DNA of 64,000 nt from Lysobacter daejeonensis GH1-9 (GCF_000768355.1 NZ_AVPU01000006.1:62001-126000); one strand, 5' to 3'. Positions 35,132 through 44,682 are shown, counted from the stretch's first letter. Notes: generated by a model from the sequence alone, not told the origin. Numbers and translations are program-made.

Positions 35132-35557
35132 TCAGCGCCCGGAGCCGACCACCGGCAAACCCAGCGAACGCGCACCCACCCCGCCGTTGAGCCCCAGCCC
35201 GTAACGCAGGCTCTGGCCGATGCGCTCAGCGTAGTGGTTGAACTGCGTCGCATCCTCGGGCGACAGCACCTCGGCCGTGGTCTCGCGCCACAGCGCCAGC
35301 CACTGGTCGAAATGCTCATGACGGATCGGGTGGCCGTGGTGCTTCGCCATGGGATTACCGCGATACGTGCCGTGCTTGAGCGCCACCGACGCCCAGAACG
35401 AGGTCAGCGTGCGCTGGTGGTCGTCCCAGTCGTGCACGGCGGCATTGAACACCGGCCCCAATTCGGGGTGTGCACGCACCTTGGCGTAGAAGCGGTCCAC
35501 GAGTTGCGCGATCCGTGCCTCGTCCAGCGCGACGGTGTCTTGGGTGTCGGATGTCAT
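35132..35557 (-). CDS. Group III truncated hemoglobin
   Basis: 141-residue globin. The segments HPELGPVFNAAV, the helix HQRTLTSFWASVALKHG and TYRGNPMAKHHGHP are the group III (trHbIII) signature, with the proximal His in the H-E-H-F region (IRHEHFDQWLALW). Such proteins bind O2 or NO and are often linked to microaerobic or nitrosative conditions. Start 35557 removes a Trp/Arg-rich antisense-like leader. An inverted repeat lies about 50 bp upstream of the start. Confidence 0.88.
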   Translation of the reverse strand: MTSDTQDTVALDEARIAQLVDRFYAKVRAHPELGPVFNAAVHDWDDHQRTLTSFWASVALKHGTYRGNPMAKHHGHPIRHEHFDQWLALWRETTAEVLSPEDATQFNHYAERIGQSLRYGLGLNGGVGARSLGLPVVGSGR

Positions 35558-35605
35558 CGTGGAGTGGTCCTGCAAAGGCGGAGCATCCGGCGCAATGCGC
35601 CGCGG

Positions 35606-35623
35606 TGCGGACCAATGTCCGCA
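35606..35623. promoter_or_regulatory. Inverted repeat upstream of the globin gene
   Basis: TGCGGAC-CAAT-GTCCGCA, perfect 7-4-7 palindrome 49 bp before the globin start. Possible operator or leader hairpin; it matches neither FNR nor NsrR consensus. Confidence 0.35.
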
Positions 35624-35654
35624 GACATGCGGCACAGGCCACCGGCACCGCCAT

Positions 35655-35692
35655 GTCCATTCTACGAAGAAGCCCCGCATGCGCGGGGCTTC
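35655..35692 (-). terminator. Intrinsic terminator of gap
   Basis: Perfect 10-bp stem GAAGCCCCGC/GCGGGGCTTC (35669-35678 and 35683-35692), 4-nt loop. On the minus strand it is followed by TTCGTAGAAT, 30 bp after the gap stop. Confidence 0.75.
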
Positions 35693-35722
35693 CGGGGTAC
35701 CACGGTCAGCGGGCGTTGCGGC

Positions 35723-36769
<1,047 letters not shown>

Positions 36770-36845
36770 TTACCCCATCCCGGCGGCCCCTGCCCCGCGG
36801 CCGGGAGCGCCTTGGCGCGCGTAGCAGCCTTGCCTCGGCGCCGGC

Positions 36846-36859
36846 TTGATCCACGTCAA
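36846..36859 (+). promoter_or_regulatory. FNR/Anr-type box 1 upstream of ompW
   Basis: TTGAT-CCAC-GTCAA, one mismatch to TTGAT-N4-ATCAA. It is centred 22 bp upstream of box 2, near -63 from the predicted ompW start. Confidence 0.6.
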
Positions 36860-36867
36860 ACAAGCAC

Positions 36868-36881
36868 TTGACGATGATCAA
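36868..36881 (+). promoter_or_regulatory. FNR/Anr-type box 2 upstream of ompW
   Basis: TTGAC-GATG-ATCAA, one mismatch to consensus. With -10 GACAAT at 36903-36908 the start falls near 36915, which places this box at about -41.5, the class II activator position. Confidence 0.65.
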
Positions 36882-36952
36882 GCGCGCGTTTGGACCGCTG
36901 CGGACAATGACGGCAACCGATTTCCAACGTCATCTCCCACAGAGGTTTGCAC

Positions 36953-37573
36953 ATGAAGTTCCGCACATCCGCCCTTGCCCTCGCCCTCGTCCTCGGCGGC
37001 GCCGCCACCCCGGCCCTGGCCCAGTCCGCCGGCACCTGGACCCTCGGCGTCGGCGTCCATCAGGTCAATCCGAAGTCCGACAACGGCTCCCTCGCCGGTG
37101 GCGCGCTGCCGGTCGAAGTCGAAAGCAATGTCCGCCCGACCATCACCGGCGAGTACTTCATCGCCGACAACCTTGGCATCGAGGTGCTGGCCTCGCTGCC
37201 GTTCAAGCACGACATCGCCATCGACGGTCTCGGCACCGTGGGCGAGGCCAAGCACCTGCCGCCGACCGTGTCGCTGCAGTACCACTTCGGCCAGGGCAAG
37301 GTGAAGCCGTTCGTGGGCGCAGGCGTGAACTACACCAAGTTCTTCAGCGAAGACACCTCGGGCGCGCTGGAAGGCGCGGACCTGGAGCTGAGCGCTTCCT
37401 GGGGCTTGGCCGCGCATGCCGGCGTTGATTTCAAGGTCGGCGAGAACGGTGCGATCCGCATCGACGCGCGCTGGATCGACATCGACACCGACGTGAGCGT
37501 GGACGGACAGGACCTGGGCACGGTCAACATCGACCCGCTGGTGTACGGCGCCGCCTACGTGTTCTCGTTCTGA
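36953..37573 (+). CDS. ompW: OmpW family outer-membrane protein
   Basis: 206-residue eight-stranded beta-barrel. The signal peptide is MKFRTSALALALVLGGAATPALA, cleaved before QSAGTW. The family pattern is present: GTWTLGVGVHQVNPKSDNG, PTITGEYFIADNLGIEVLAS, LPPTVSLQYHF and the terminal YVFSF with aromatic end. OmpW forms a narrow hydrophobic channel and in enterobacteria is controlled by oxygen via FNR, which fits the two boxes upstream. AGAGG lies 8 nt before ATG 36953. Confidence 0.93.
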   Translation: MKFRTSALALALVLGGAATPALAQSAGTWTLGVGVHQVNPKSDNGSLAGGALPVEVESNVRPTITGEYFIADNLGIEVLASLPFKHDIAIDGLGTVGEAKHLPPTVSLQYHFGQGKVKPFVGAGVNYTKFFSEDTSGALEGADLELSASWGLAAHAGVDFKVGENGAIRIDARWIDIDTDVSVDGQDLGTVNIDPLVYGAAYVFSF

Positions 37574-37580
37574 TGCACCG

Positions 37581-37600
37581 GCCCTGACCAAGGTCAGGGC
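37581..37600 (+). terminator. Hairpin after ompW
   Basis: GCCCTGACC-AA-GGTCAGGGC, 9-bp inverted repeat (8 bp with a 4-nt loop) 8 bp after the stop. No U-tract. Confidence 0.5.
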
Positions 37601-37610
37601 TGCCATTGCG

Positions 37611-37641
37611 GGCCATGTCCGATACCCTTCCGGACATGGCC
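37611..37641. repeat. 11-bp inverted repeat over the S1/P1 nuclease start
   Basis: GGCCATGTCCG (37611-37621) and CGGACATGGCC (37631-37641), perfect, 9-nt loop. Both candidate ATGs (37615 and 37636) are inside the arms, so a hairpin would hide the start. Confidence 0.5.
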
Positions 37642-38463
37642 CGTATTCTTTCTGCTCCCGGCACCCTGACGCTTGCCGCACTGACCCTCGCCAGCCTGAC
37701 CGCCCTACCCGCTCCGGCGCTGGCCTGGGGTGCGATGGGACACCGCCTGGTCGCCGCGCTCGCGGCCGACGAACTGAGCCCCGCTGCCCGTACCGAAGTC
37801 ACCCGCCTGCTGGAAGGCGAAAGCGACCCCACCCTGCCGGGCGTTGCCACCTGGGCCGATGAGCTGCGGGGACACGATCCCGATCTGGGCCGGCGCAGCA
37901 GCACATGGCATTACGTCAACCTCGGCGAGGAGCAGTGCACCTACGACGTGGCGCGCGACTGCAAGGGCGGCAACTGCGTGGTGGAGGCGATCGCAGCCCA
38001 GGTTTCGGCATTGGGCGACCGCACGCGCAGCCGCGCCGAGCGCGCGCAGGCGTTGAAGTTCGTGGTCCATTTCGTCGGCGACATCCACCAGCCGCTGCAC
38101 GCCGGCTACGCCCACGACAAGGGCGGCAACACCGTGCAGGTCAGCATCGATGGCCGTGGCACCAACCTGCACTCGCTCTGGGACAGCAAACTGCTGTCCA
38201 GCGCCGGGCTGGAAGAAGCGGCCTACCTGCAGCACCTGCGTGCACTGCCCTTGGCGGTGCCGATGCCCGTGTACGTGTTGCCGCCGGACAGCGCGGGCTG
38301 GGCGCGGCAATCGTGCGCCATCGCCACCCAACCAGGCGTGTACCCGGCCTCGACGAAACTGCCCGAAGGCTATGCCGCCACCTGGCGTCCGGTGGCGGAG
38401 GAACAGCTGCGCCGCGCCGGTACCCAGCTCGCGCTGCTGCTCAACGCCACCTTGGCGCCCTGA
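37636..38463 (+). CDS. Secreted S1/P1-type nuclease
   Basis: 275-residue exported zinc nuclease. The signal peptide ends ALA, giving mature N-terminal Trp (WGAMGHRLVA), which is itself a zinc ligand in this family. Other ligands: His in GHR, Asp in ATWADE, His in TWHYVN, HFVGDIHQPLH (His/Asp/His) and NLHSLWDS (His, Asp). All three zinc sites seem complete. Family members cut single-stranded DNA/RNA and remove 3'-phosphates, giving phosphate or nucleoside scavenging. Start 37636 fits signal-peptide length; ATG 37615 is in frame. Confidence 0.88.
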   Translation: MARILSAPGTLTLAALTLASLTALPAPALAWGAMGHRLVAALAADELSPAARTEVTRLLEGESDPTLPGVATWADELRGHDPDLGRRSSTWHYVNLGEEQCTYDVARDCKGGNCVVEAIAAQVSALGDRTRSRAERAQALKFVVHFVGDIHQPLHAGYAHDKGGNTVQVSIDGRGTNLHSLWDSKLLSSAGLEEAAYLQHLRALPLAVPMPVYVLPPDSAGWARQSCAIATQPGVYPASTKLPEGYAATWRPVAEEQLRRAGTQLALLLNATLAP

Positions 38464-38470
38464 GCGCGAC

Positions 38471-39067
38471 TCAGCAGTCCGAGACGCAACGTCCTTCGTC
38501 GGACGAAAGCACGGCCTTGGCCTTGGCCTCGGTGCTGACCATGCCGGCCTCACGGCCGAGGGCCAGCGCCGCTTCGGGCTGCAGCGCACCATGGCGCACC
38601 AGCGCGACGGACAGCAGCCCACCCACGCGGTTGCCCGAGGCGCAATGCACCACCACCGGGCCCTTCGCATCCTTGAGCAGTGCCCACAGGCGGTCGGCGT
38701 TCTCGGCGGTGATGCCATCGGCGCCCGCGACCGGAATCTGGTGGTAGGCCATGCCGGCGGCACGCACTTCGGCGGCTTCGTCGCGGCCGGCGAGTTCCGC
38801 ATCCGGGCGCAGGTTGATCACGGTGCCCACGCCGGCGGCGGCCATGGCGGCCCACGTTTCGGCGGCGGGTTGGCCGCCGGTGTAAAGGCCCGGACGCGGC
38901 TGGCGCAGGCCGGCGATGTCCGGGCCGGCAACGGCCTGGCGCTCGACCACGCTGGTCGGGGTCGTCGACGCCGATGAAGTTGCTTCCGGCGCCGAGGCAC
39001 AGGCCACGGCCAATGTAGCGGCCAACAACCCCGCTGCGACGAGGCGGATATCGTTACGGTGATTCAT
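38471..39067 (-). CDS. DUF442 (BLH phosphatase/sulfurtransferase-like) lipoprotein
   Basis: 198 residues. A lipoprotein signal ends LAVACAS (Cys23). The DUF442 pattern is present: LYTGGQP, GVGTVINLRPDAE and the catalytic loop HCASGNRVG with Cys142 in the C-x4-R form used by this family. In Xylella and Agrobacterium a DUF442 domain is fused to the persulfide-dioxygenase-like Blh of the BigR operon; here it is separate and predicted to be in the envelope. AGGAGG lies 8 nt upstream of ATG 39067. It follows trxC by 87 bp and may be the last gene of the sqr unit. Ends in a Cys pair (CVSDC). Confidence 0.8.
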   Translation of the reverse strand: MNHRNDIRLVAAGLLAATLAVACASAPEATSSASTTPTSVVERQAVAGPDIAGLRQPRPGLYTGGQPAAETWAAMAAAGVGTVINLRPDAELAGRDEAAEVRAAGMAYHQIPVAGADGITAENADRLWALLKDAKGPVVVHCASGNRVGGLLSVALVRHGALQPEAALALGREAGMVSTEAKAKAVLSSDEGRCVSDC

Positions 39068-39154
39068 GGCGCAGCCTCCTGCGGGTGTTGCGCTTGGTGA
39101 TCGGACGGCGCCGGCGCACTCTGCCAAGCCACGGCGTCCGGTGATGGCACGATT

Positions 39155-39601
39155 CTACGCCCGCGCCACCAGATGCTGCTGCGTCCAGCGCACGATGTCG
39201 GCCGTCGCCATCGCGCCCGCCTGCCGCGCCAGCTCCCGCCCGTGGTGAAACAGGGCGAGGGTCGGAATGCTGCGTATGCCGAACTGCTGGCCCAGCGTCG
39301 GCTCGTTCTGGGTGTTGACCTTGGCCAGCCGCACGCGCGGCTCCAGCAGGGCCGCCGCCTGCGCGAAGTGCGGGGCCATCACCTGGCACGGGCCGCACCA
39401 CGGCGCCCAGAAGTCCACCAGCAGCGGCAGGTCACTGCGGGTGTAGTGGATGGCGAAATGGTCCACGCCCAGCTCCACCGGGTGGGCGTCGAACAGCGCT
39501 CGGTGGCATCGCCCGCAGGCAGGCGCTTCGCCCAGGCGCTCCGGCGGCACGCGGTTGAGCGCGTGGCAATGCGGGCAGGCGATGTGCAGCGCCTCGCTCA
39601 C
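39155..39601 (-). CDS. trxC: Thioredoxin 2 (TrxC)
   Basis: 148-residue cytosolic thioredoxin with an N-terminal zinc ribbon (CPHC at 9-12, CGRC at 29-32) and the redox site WCGPC (Cys69/Cys72), as in E. coli TrxC, which is induced by oxidative stress. The cis-Pro segment RSIPTLALF is present. The start overlaps the OsmC stop by 4 bp (ATGA), so it is coupled to the osmC-RND genes upstream. In this locus it could reduce persulfides or refill the sulfur-handling enzymes (inference). Confidence 0.92.
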   Translation of the reverse strand: MSEALHIACPHCHALNRVPPERLGEAPACGRCHRALFDAHPVELGVDHFAIHYTRSDLPLLVDFWAPWCGPCQVMAPHFAQAAALLEPRVRLAKVNTQNEPTLGQQFGIRSIPTLALFHHGRELARQAGAMATADIVRWTQQHLVARA

Positions 39602-40077
39602 GAGCCGGCCTCGAAACTCTTGTCGCCCAGCAGCGTGCGACCGTGCGCGTCCTTCACCGTCACCTCCACCTCAATGCCGTGGCGCACGCTCTGGGTGACG
39701 GTGCAGAAGTTCTCGAACTGGTCGAGGATGCGCTCCAGGTGCTGGTAGTCCTCGTTGCCCTCGGGCAGTTGCAAGGTCACGAAGGCCTTGGGAATGCGCA
39801 GGCGGCCATCGGCGTTGCGCGACGGCGTGGCGCTGATCTCCGCGCGCAACGTGCCCGCCTGGTTCTTGTACTTGCGCAGCGCGAACAGCAGGCTGGCGCA
39901 CAGGCAGTTGGCGATGCTTGCCAATAGCAGCTGGGATGGCGTGGGGCCGCGGTCGCCGCCCAGCGGCGAGGCCTCATCGGCCAGCAACGGCTCCAACGAC
40001 GTCTCTTCGAACTGGATGCGGAAGGCATAGTCGCGGTCCTGTTCCAGGGTCAGGCGGATGGCTTTCTCGGCGCTCAT
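39598..40077 (-). CDS. OsmC family protein
   Basis: 159 residues of the OsmC/YhfA fold. The catalytic cysteines are in ASIANCLCASLL and NFCTVTQSVRHG, the two-Cys set used by OsmC/Ohr proteins to reduce organic hydroperoxides. The partner Arg of the active site is not obvious. GGDRGPTPSQLLL is the conserved dimer and active-site segment. Overlaps both neighbours by 4 bp (RND pump upstream, trxC downstream). A role in removing organic persulfides or hydroperoxides is inferred from the sulfide-locus setting. Confidence 0.87.
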   Translation of the reverse strand: MSAEKAIRLTLEQDRDYAFRIQFEETSLEPLLADEASPLGGDRGPTPSQLLLASIANCLCASLLFALRKYKNQAGTLRAEISATPSRNADGRLRIPKAFVTLQLPEGNEDYQHLERILDQFENFCTVTQSVRHGIEVEVTVKDAHGRTLLGDKSFEAGS

Positions 40078-43000
40078 GTACGGGTCTCCTTGGGGGCATC
40101 CGCCGGACGGTCGCGGCCCGACAGCAGCGCGTAATACAGCAATGGGATCACAACCAGCGTCAACACGGTGCTGACGAGGATGCCAAAGATCAACGATACC
40201 GCCAGACCGTTGAAAATAGGGTCATCGAGGATGAAGAACGCACCCATCATCGCCGCCACGCCGGTGAGCACGATCGGCTTGGCGCGCACCGCGCAGGCAT
40301 CCACCACCGCCTCGGCCAGGGGCACGCCGCGCGCGGTTTCCTGGTTGATGAAGTCCACCAGCAGGATCGAGTTGCGCACGATGATGCCGGCGAGCGCGAT
40401 CATGCCGATCATGCTGGTGGCGGTGAACTGCGCGCCCAGCAACGCGTGGCCAGGCATCACGCCAATCACGGTCAGCGGGATCGGCGCCATGATCACCAGC
40501 GGCACCACGTAGCTGCGGAACTGGGCCACCACCAGCAGGTAGATCAGTACCATGCCGGCGGCGTAGGCGATGCCCATGTCGCGGAACGTTTCGTAGGTGA
40601 TCTGCCATTCGCCATCCCACTTGATGGCAAAGCCGCTGGTGTCTTCCGGCTGGGCGATGAAGGTCTGCGCGACCGTCTGCCCACCAATGGCGTTGTCCGA
40701 CACCTGGCCGACGAGGTCGAACATGCCGTACAGCGGGCTGTCCAGCGCGCCGGCCTCATCGCCCATCACGTACACCACGGGCAGCAGGTCCTTGTGGTGG
40801 ATCGCGCCATCCCACGTCGCCTTGCGCACGGTTACCAGTTCGGACAACGGCACCAGTTGCCCCTGGCCACCGCGCACCTTCACCGCGAGCAGGCGCTCGG
40901 CGCTGGCCTGCTCGCCCGGCGGCAGTCGCAGGCGCACCGGACGCGGGTACTTGGAGGTGCCATCGTGCACGTAGGTGGCATCAAGGCCGGCCACTGCGGC
41001 GGCGAGCGCATCGCTGATCGCGGATTGCGGCACGCCCAGGCGGGCGGCGCGGACGCGGTCGACGACCATCACTTCACGCGGCGCATCGGCCTCCACGCTG
41101 GTGTCGACGTCAACGATGCCTTCGGTCTTGAGGAACCGCTGCTCAAGACCCTTGGCCAGCTTGCGACTGGTGGCGTAGTCGGGGCCGTAGATCTCGGCCA
41201 CCAGTGGCGACAGCACCGGCGGGCCAGGTGGCACTTCCACCACCTTCACCGAGGCGCCGTGGCGACGACCGATCTCGGCAAGCTTCGGCCGCAGGTCGCG
41301 GGCGATGGCGTGGCTCTGGCGGTCGCGCGCATGCTTGTCCACCAGGTTGACCTGCAAGTCACCGACATTGCTACCGCTGCGCAGGAAGTATTGGCGCACC
41401 AAGCCGTTGAAGTTGATCGGTGCGGCGGTGCCGGCGTAGCCCTGGTAGTCCAGCACTTCGGGCACGGTATCGACCACGGCGGCCAGATCGGTCAGCAGCG
41501 CATTGGTGTCTTCCAGCGTGCGGCCTTCGGGCAGATCCACCACCACCTGCAGTTCGGACTTGTTGTCGAACGGCAGCATCTTCAGCACCACCAGCTGGAA
41601 CACCGCCAGCGACGCGGCCAGCACCACCAGCGCGACCATGCCACCGAACAGCGCCAGGCGCCGGCGGCCACCGGTCTTCGGGTCCAGGAACGGACGCATG
41701 ACTTTGCCGAACACGCGGTGCAGCCAGGTGTCGTGGCTCTCGGGCTCGTGGCCGCCGTCGCCATGGCCGGGCATGTGGCGGCCGAGAAGCTTCAGCGACA
41801 GCCACGGCGTGACGATCAGCGCGATCGCCAGCGACAGCAGCATGCCCACCGACGCGTTGATCGGAATCGGGCGCATGTACGGCCCCATCAGCCCCGACAC
41901 GAACGCCATCGGCATCAGCGCGGCGATGACGGTGAAGGTGGCGAGGATGGTGGGCCCGCCCACTTCGTCCACCGCCGGCGGAATCGCCTCGCGCAGGGTC
42001 TTTCCGCCCTGGGTCATGTGCCGGTGGATGTTCTCCACCACCACGATGGCGTCGTCGACCAGGATGCCGATGGAGAAGATCAGCGCGAACAGCGACACGC
42101 GGTTGAGGGTGAACCCCATCGCCCACGAGGCGAACAGGGTCAGTGCCAGGGTCAGCACCACCGCGCTGCCGACCACGATGGCCTCGCGCCAGCCCAGCGC
42201 GAACAGCACCAGCAACACCACCGAGCCGGTGGCGAACACCAGCTTCTGGATCAGCTTCTGCGCCTTGTCGGTGGCGGTCTGGCCGTAGTCGCGGGTGACG
42301 GTGACGTTGACACCATCGGGGATCAGTTCACCCTTTAGCTGCTCCACGCGCCGCGTGGCGGCGGTGGTGATGTCAGCGGCATTACTGCCCGGCTTCTTGG
42401 CAACGGCAATGGTCACGGCGGGCGCGATGCCGTGCGCAGGCCCGGCCTTGCCGGCAGGGGCACCGTGCCATGCGTAGCGGCTGGCGATATCACCACCGGC
42501 GCGGATGTCGGCGACGTCGGACAGGCGCAGCGGTTGCCCGCCGGACAGGCCAATGACCAGATCACGCACTTCGTCGCCACTGGCGAGGAAGGTGCCGGCC
42601 GTGACCGGCACGGCGGCACCGCCGCCCACGCGCTCACCGACTTGTTGGACCGCGTTGGCCGCGCGCAGGGCCTGGCCGAGGTCGGCCACGGTGAGGCCAT
42701 AGCTGGCGAGCCTGGTCGGGTCCAGCGTCACCGCCACCACGCGGTCGGGCGCGCCGATGGTGTAGACGTCACGGCTGCCCGGAATACGCTTGAGTTCGGT
42801 TTCCAGCGAATGCGCGACTTCGGCCAGTTCGGTGGCGCCACGCTGCGCGTCGTCAGTCCACAGCGTCAGTGCCATCACCGGCACGTCGTCGATGCCCTTG
42901 GGCTTGATCAACGGTTGGCCCACGCCCATGCCGGGCGGCAGCCAGTCCTGGTTGGAATAGACCTGGTTGTACAGGCGCACGATGGCCGGCTGGCGCTCCA

Positions 43001-43325
43001 CGCCCACCGTGTATTCCACGGTCAGCACCGCCATGCCCGGTCGGCTGATCGAATACACGTGCTTGACGCCCTCGATCTCCGAGAGCTTCTGTTCCAACGG
43101 CGTGCTCACGAGTTGCTCGACGTCGCGCGCACTCGCGCCGGCGAACGGCACGAACACGTTGGCCATGGTCACGTCGATCTGCGGTTCTTCCTCGCGCGGG
43201 GTGATGAGCACGGCCACGAGGCCCAGCAACAGCCCCATGATCGCGAGGATCGGGGTCAGCGGGTTGGCTTGGAACGCCGCGGCCAACCGGCCGGATAGCC
43301 CGAAGCGCTGGCGCGGCTCAGTCAT
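40074..43325 (-). CDS. RND efflux permease in the sulfide locus
   Basis: 1083-residue RND transporter. NPLTPILAIMGLLLGLVAV is TM1. Periplasmic porter domains begin with REEEPQIDVTMANVFVPFAG; TM4 carries the Asp pair in SIGILVDDAIVVVENIHRHM; MGPYMRPIPINASVGML follows. A His/Asp/Glu-rich cytoplasmic loop (GHGDGGHEPESHD) is distinctive. It is closer to the AcrB/CusA-like hydrophobe branch with VDD in TM4 than to CzcA. Overlaps its adaptor gene by 8 bp and the OsmC gene by 4 bp. Substrate unknown; sulfur compounds or metals are possible. Confidence 0.9.
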   Translation of the reverse strand: MTEPRQRFGLSGRLAAAFQANPLTPILAIMGLLLGLVAVLITPREEEPQIDVTMANVFVPFAGASARDVEQLVSTPLEQKLSEIEGVKHVYSISRPGMAVLTVEYTVGVERQPAIVRLYNQVYSNQDWLPPGMGVGQPLIKPKGIDDVPVMALTLWTDDAQRGATELAEVAHSLETELKRIPGSRDVYTIGAPDRVVAVTLDPTRLASYGLTVADLGQALRAANAVQQVGERVGGGAAVPVTAGTFLASGDEVRDLVIGLSGGQPLRLSDVADIRAGGDIASRYAWHGAPAGKAGPAHGIAPAVTIAVAKKPGSNAADITTAATRRVEQLKGELIPDGVNVTVTRDYGQTATDKAQKLIQKLVFATGSVVLLVLFALGWREAIVVGSAVVLTLALTLFASWAMGFTLNRVSLFALIFSIGILVDDAIVVVENIHRHMTQGGKTLREAIPPAVDEVGGPTILATFTVIAALMPMAFVSGLMGPYMRPIPINASVGMLLSLAIALIVTPWLSLKLLGRHMPGHGDGGHEPESHDTWLHRVFGKVMRPFLDPKTGGRRRLALFGGMVALVVLAASLAVFQLVVLKMLPFDNKSELQVVVDLPEGRTLEDTNALLTDLAAVVDTVPEVLDYQGYAGTAAPINFNGLVRQYFLRSGSNVGDLQVNLVDKHARDRQSHAIARDLRPKLAEIGRRHGASVKVVEVPPGPPVLSPLVAEIYGPDYATSRKLAKGLEQRFLKTEGIVDVDTSVEADAPREVMVVDRVRAARLGVPQSAISDALAAAVAGLDATYVHDGTSKYPRPVRLRLPPGEQASAERLLAVKVRGGQGQLVPLSELVTVRKATWDGAIHHKDLLPVVYVMGDEAGALDSPLYGMFDLVGQVSDNAIGGQTVAQTFIAQPEDTSGFAIKWDGEWQITYETFRDMGIAYAAGMVLIYLLVVAQFRSYVVPLVIMAPIPLTVIGVMPGHALLGAQFTATSMIGMIALAGIIVRNSILLVDFINQETARGVPLAEAVVDACAVRAKPIVLTGVAAMMGAFFILDDPIFNGLAVSLIFGILVSTVLTLVVIPLLYYALLSGRDRPADAPKETRT

Positions 43326-44400
43326 TGCCGGCCTCCACGGCCTTGCGTTGCGCCGCCAGCGCCTGCACCGCGGCCACCGGATCGGCGGCCACGACATCGC
43401 CAGCCTTCAATCCGGCCAGGACTTCGACACGCTCGTCGCTGCGCTGGCCCAACCGCACCTGTCGCAGCCCGATGCGATTACCGGCAATGACATAGACGCC
43501 ACTCACTTCTCCGCGCTGGACCAACGCACCGACAGGAACGCTGACAGCCGCAGCAGGCGACACGCCAGAGATGGGGAACAGCACCTTGGCGGTAACACCC
43601 GGCGCCGGGGCCTTGGCCATGACCGGCAGCGTGACCCGCACGCCGACGCTGTGCGTGGACGGATCAGCGGCCGGGAACACCACGACTTCCGCCGCATCCA
43701 CCGTACGCCCATCCGCCAAGGCCACGCGTGCGCGGTTGGCGACGCGGATGGCGTCGGCTTCGGATTGCGGCACCTGGACTTCGATGCGCAGCGCCCCCGG
43801 TGCGTACACCGCCATCAACGGTTGTCCGGGTGCCACGCTTTCACCCGGCTCCACGCGGCGCGCACTGACCAAGCCGGCAAACGGCGCGCGCACCACCGTG
43901 TACTCGGTCTGCTGGCCCGCCTGCGCGACCTGCGCACGTGCCGCGTCGCGCGCGGCGACGGCGCTGTCGCGCGCGGCGCGCGCCTGGTCGATCTGTGCGC
44001 GGGAGACGTACTGTCCGCCGGCCAATGCAGCATAGCGGCGGTAGTTCGCCTCCGCCTCCGATGCGGCGGCGTCGGCGGCGCGCAACTGCGCGCGCGCGGT
44101 GTTGACGCCAGCCTGTTGTTCCACGGCGGTGAGCCGCAGCAATACGTCGCCCTTGGCCACGCGATCATTGACGTCCACGTTCACCACGGTCACGCGACCA
44201 GCCGTCTGCGCCGTCAGATCCGCCTGTTGCACGGCTTCAACCACGCCGTCCCAGCTGCGCCCGGTGGTGTCGGCACCGGCGCCCACGGTCAGGGTCTGCA
44301 ACTCGGGCAGGGCCGGCAGTTTGGGTGCTGCAGGCTCATGGCCGCATGCCGCAAGGGCCAGCAGTGCGGAGGCAATCAGGGAGGTACGCAGGCGCTTCAT
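43318..44400 (-). CDS. RND periplasmic adaptor lipoprotein in the sulfide locus
   Basis: 360-residue membrane-fusion protein. The lipoprotein signal ends LALAACGHE. The barrel-sandwich half (VEAVQQADLTAQTAGRV) precedes an Ala-rich coiled-coil hairpin (about 100-160) and the return half VVRAPFAGLVSARRVEPGES; beta-barrel and proximal domains follow. The gene overlaps the permease by 8 bp. There is no TolC-like gene in the unit. It lies 69 bp after the DUF2892 gene on the same strand. Confidence 0.9.
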   Translation of the reverse strand: MKRLRTSLIASALLALAACGHEPAAPKLPALPELQTLTVGAGADTTGRSWDGVVEAVQQADLTAQTAGRVTVVNVDVNDRVAKGDVLLRLTAVEQQAGVNTARAQLRAADAAASEAEANYRRYAALAGGQYVSRAQIDQARAARDSAVAARDAARAQVAQAGQQTEYTVVRAPFAGLVSARRVEPGESVAPGQPLMAVYAPGALRIEVQVPQSEADAIRVANRARVALADGRTVDAAEVVVFPAADPSTHSVGVRVTLPVMAKAPAPGVTAKVLFPISGVSPAAAVSVPVGALVQRGEVSGVYVIAGNRIGLRQVRLGQRSDERVEVLAGLKAGDVVAADPVAAVQALAAQRKAVEAGND

Positions 44401-44469
44401 CGCAATCCAAAGTCCGTGGGGAAAAAGGCCGCCCGCTTCTTGCGGAACGGCGGGGCACGCGGGGAGCGG

Positions 44470-44682
44470 TCAGTTGCAGCAACTGCCGGTGGCGTTGCGG
44501 CCAATGCCAAGCTTCTTCATCACCATGCCGGCCGGGCAAAAGCCGGTAAAGGCCGACTGGAACAGGTTGGCGCCGATGAAAGCGGTGAACCACCAGAAAT
44601 TCGGGTGCACGAACTTGGTCAACACGATGCTGACGAGGATCATGACGCCGGCAAAAGCCATGATGGCGCGGTCGAGGGTCAT
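44470..44682 (-). CDS. DUF2892 (YgaP-type) small membrane protein
   Basis: 70 residues with two TM helices (IMAFAGVMILVSIVLTKFV; FWWFTAFIGANLFQSAF) then GFCPAGMVMKKLG, the DUF2892 signature found at the C-terminus of the rhodanese YgaP and in sulfur-metabolism clusters. Two further Cys end the protein (GSCCN), so three Cys could bind sulfane sulfur. It is 49 bp after sqr and likely in the same transcript. Function inferred from context only. Confidence 0.85.
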   Translation of the reverse strand: MTLDRAIMAFAGVMILVSIVLTKFVHPNFWWFTAFIGANLFQSAFTGFCPAGMVMKKLGIGRNATGSCCN

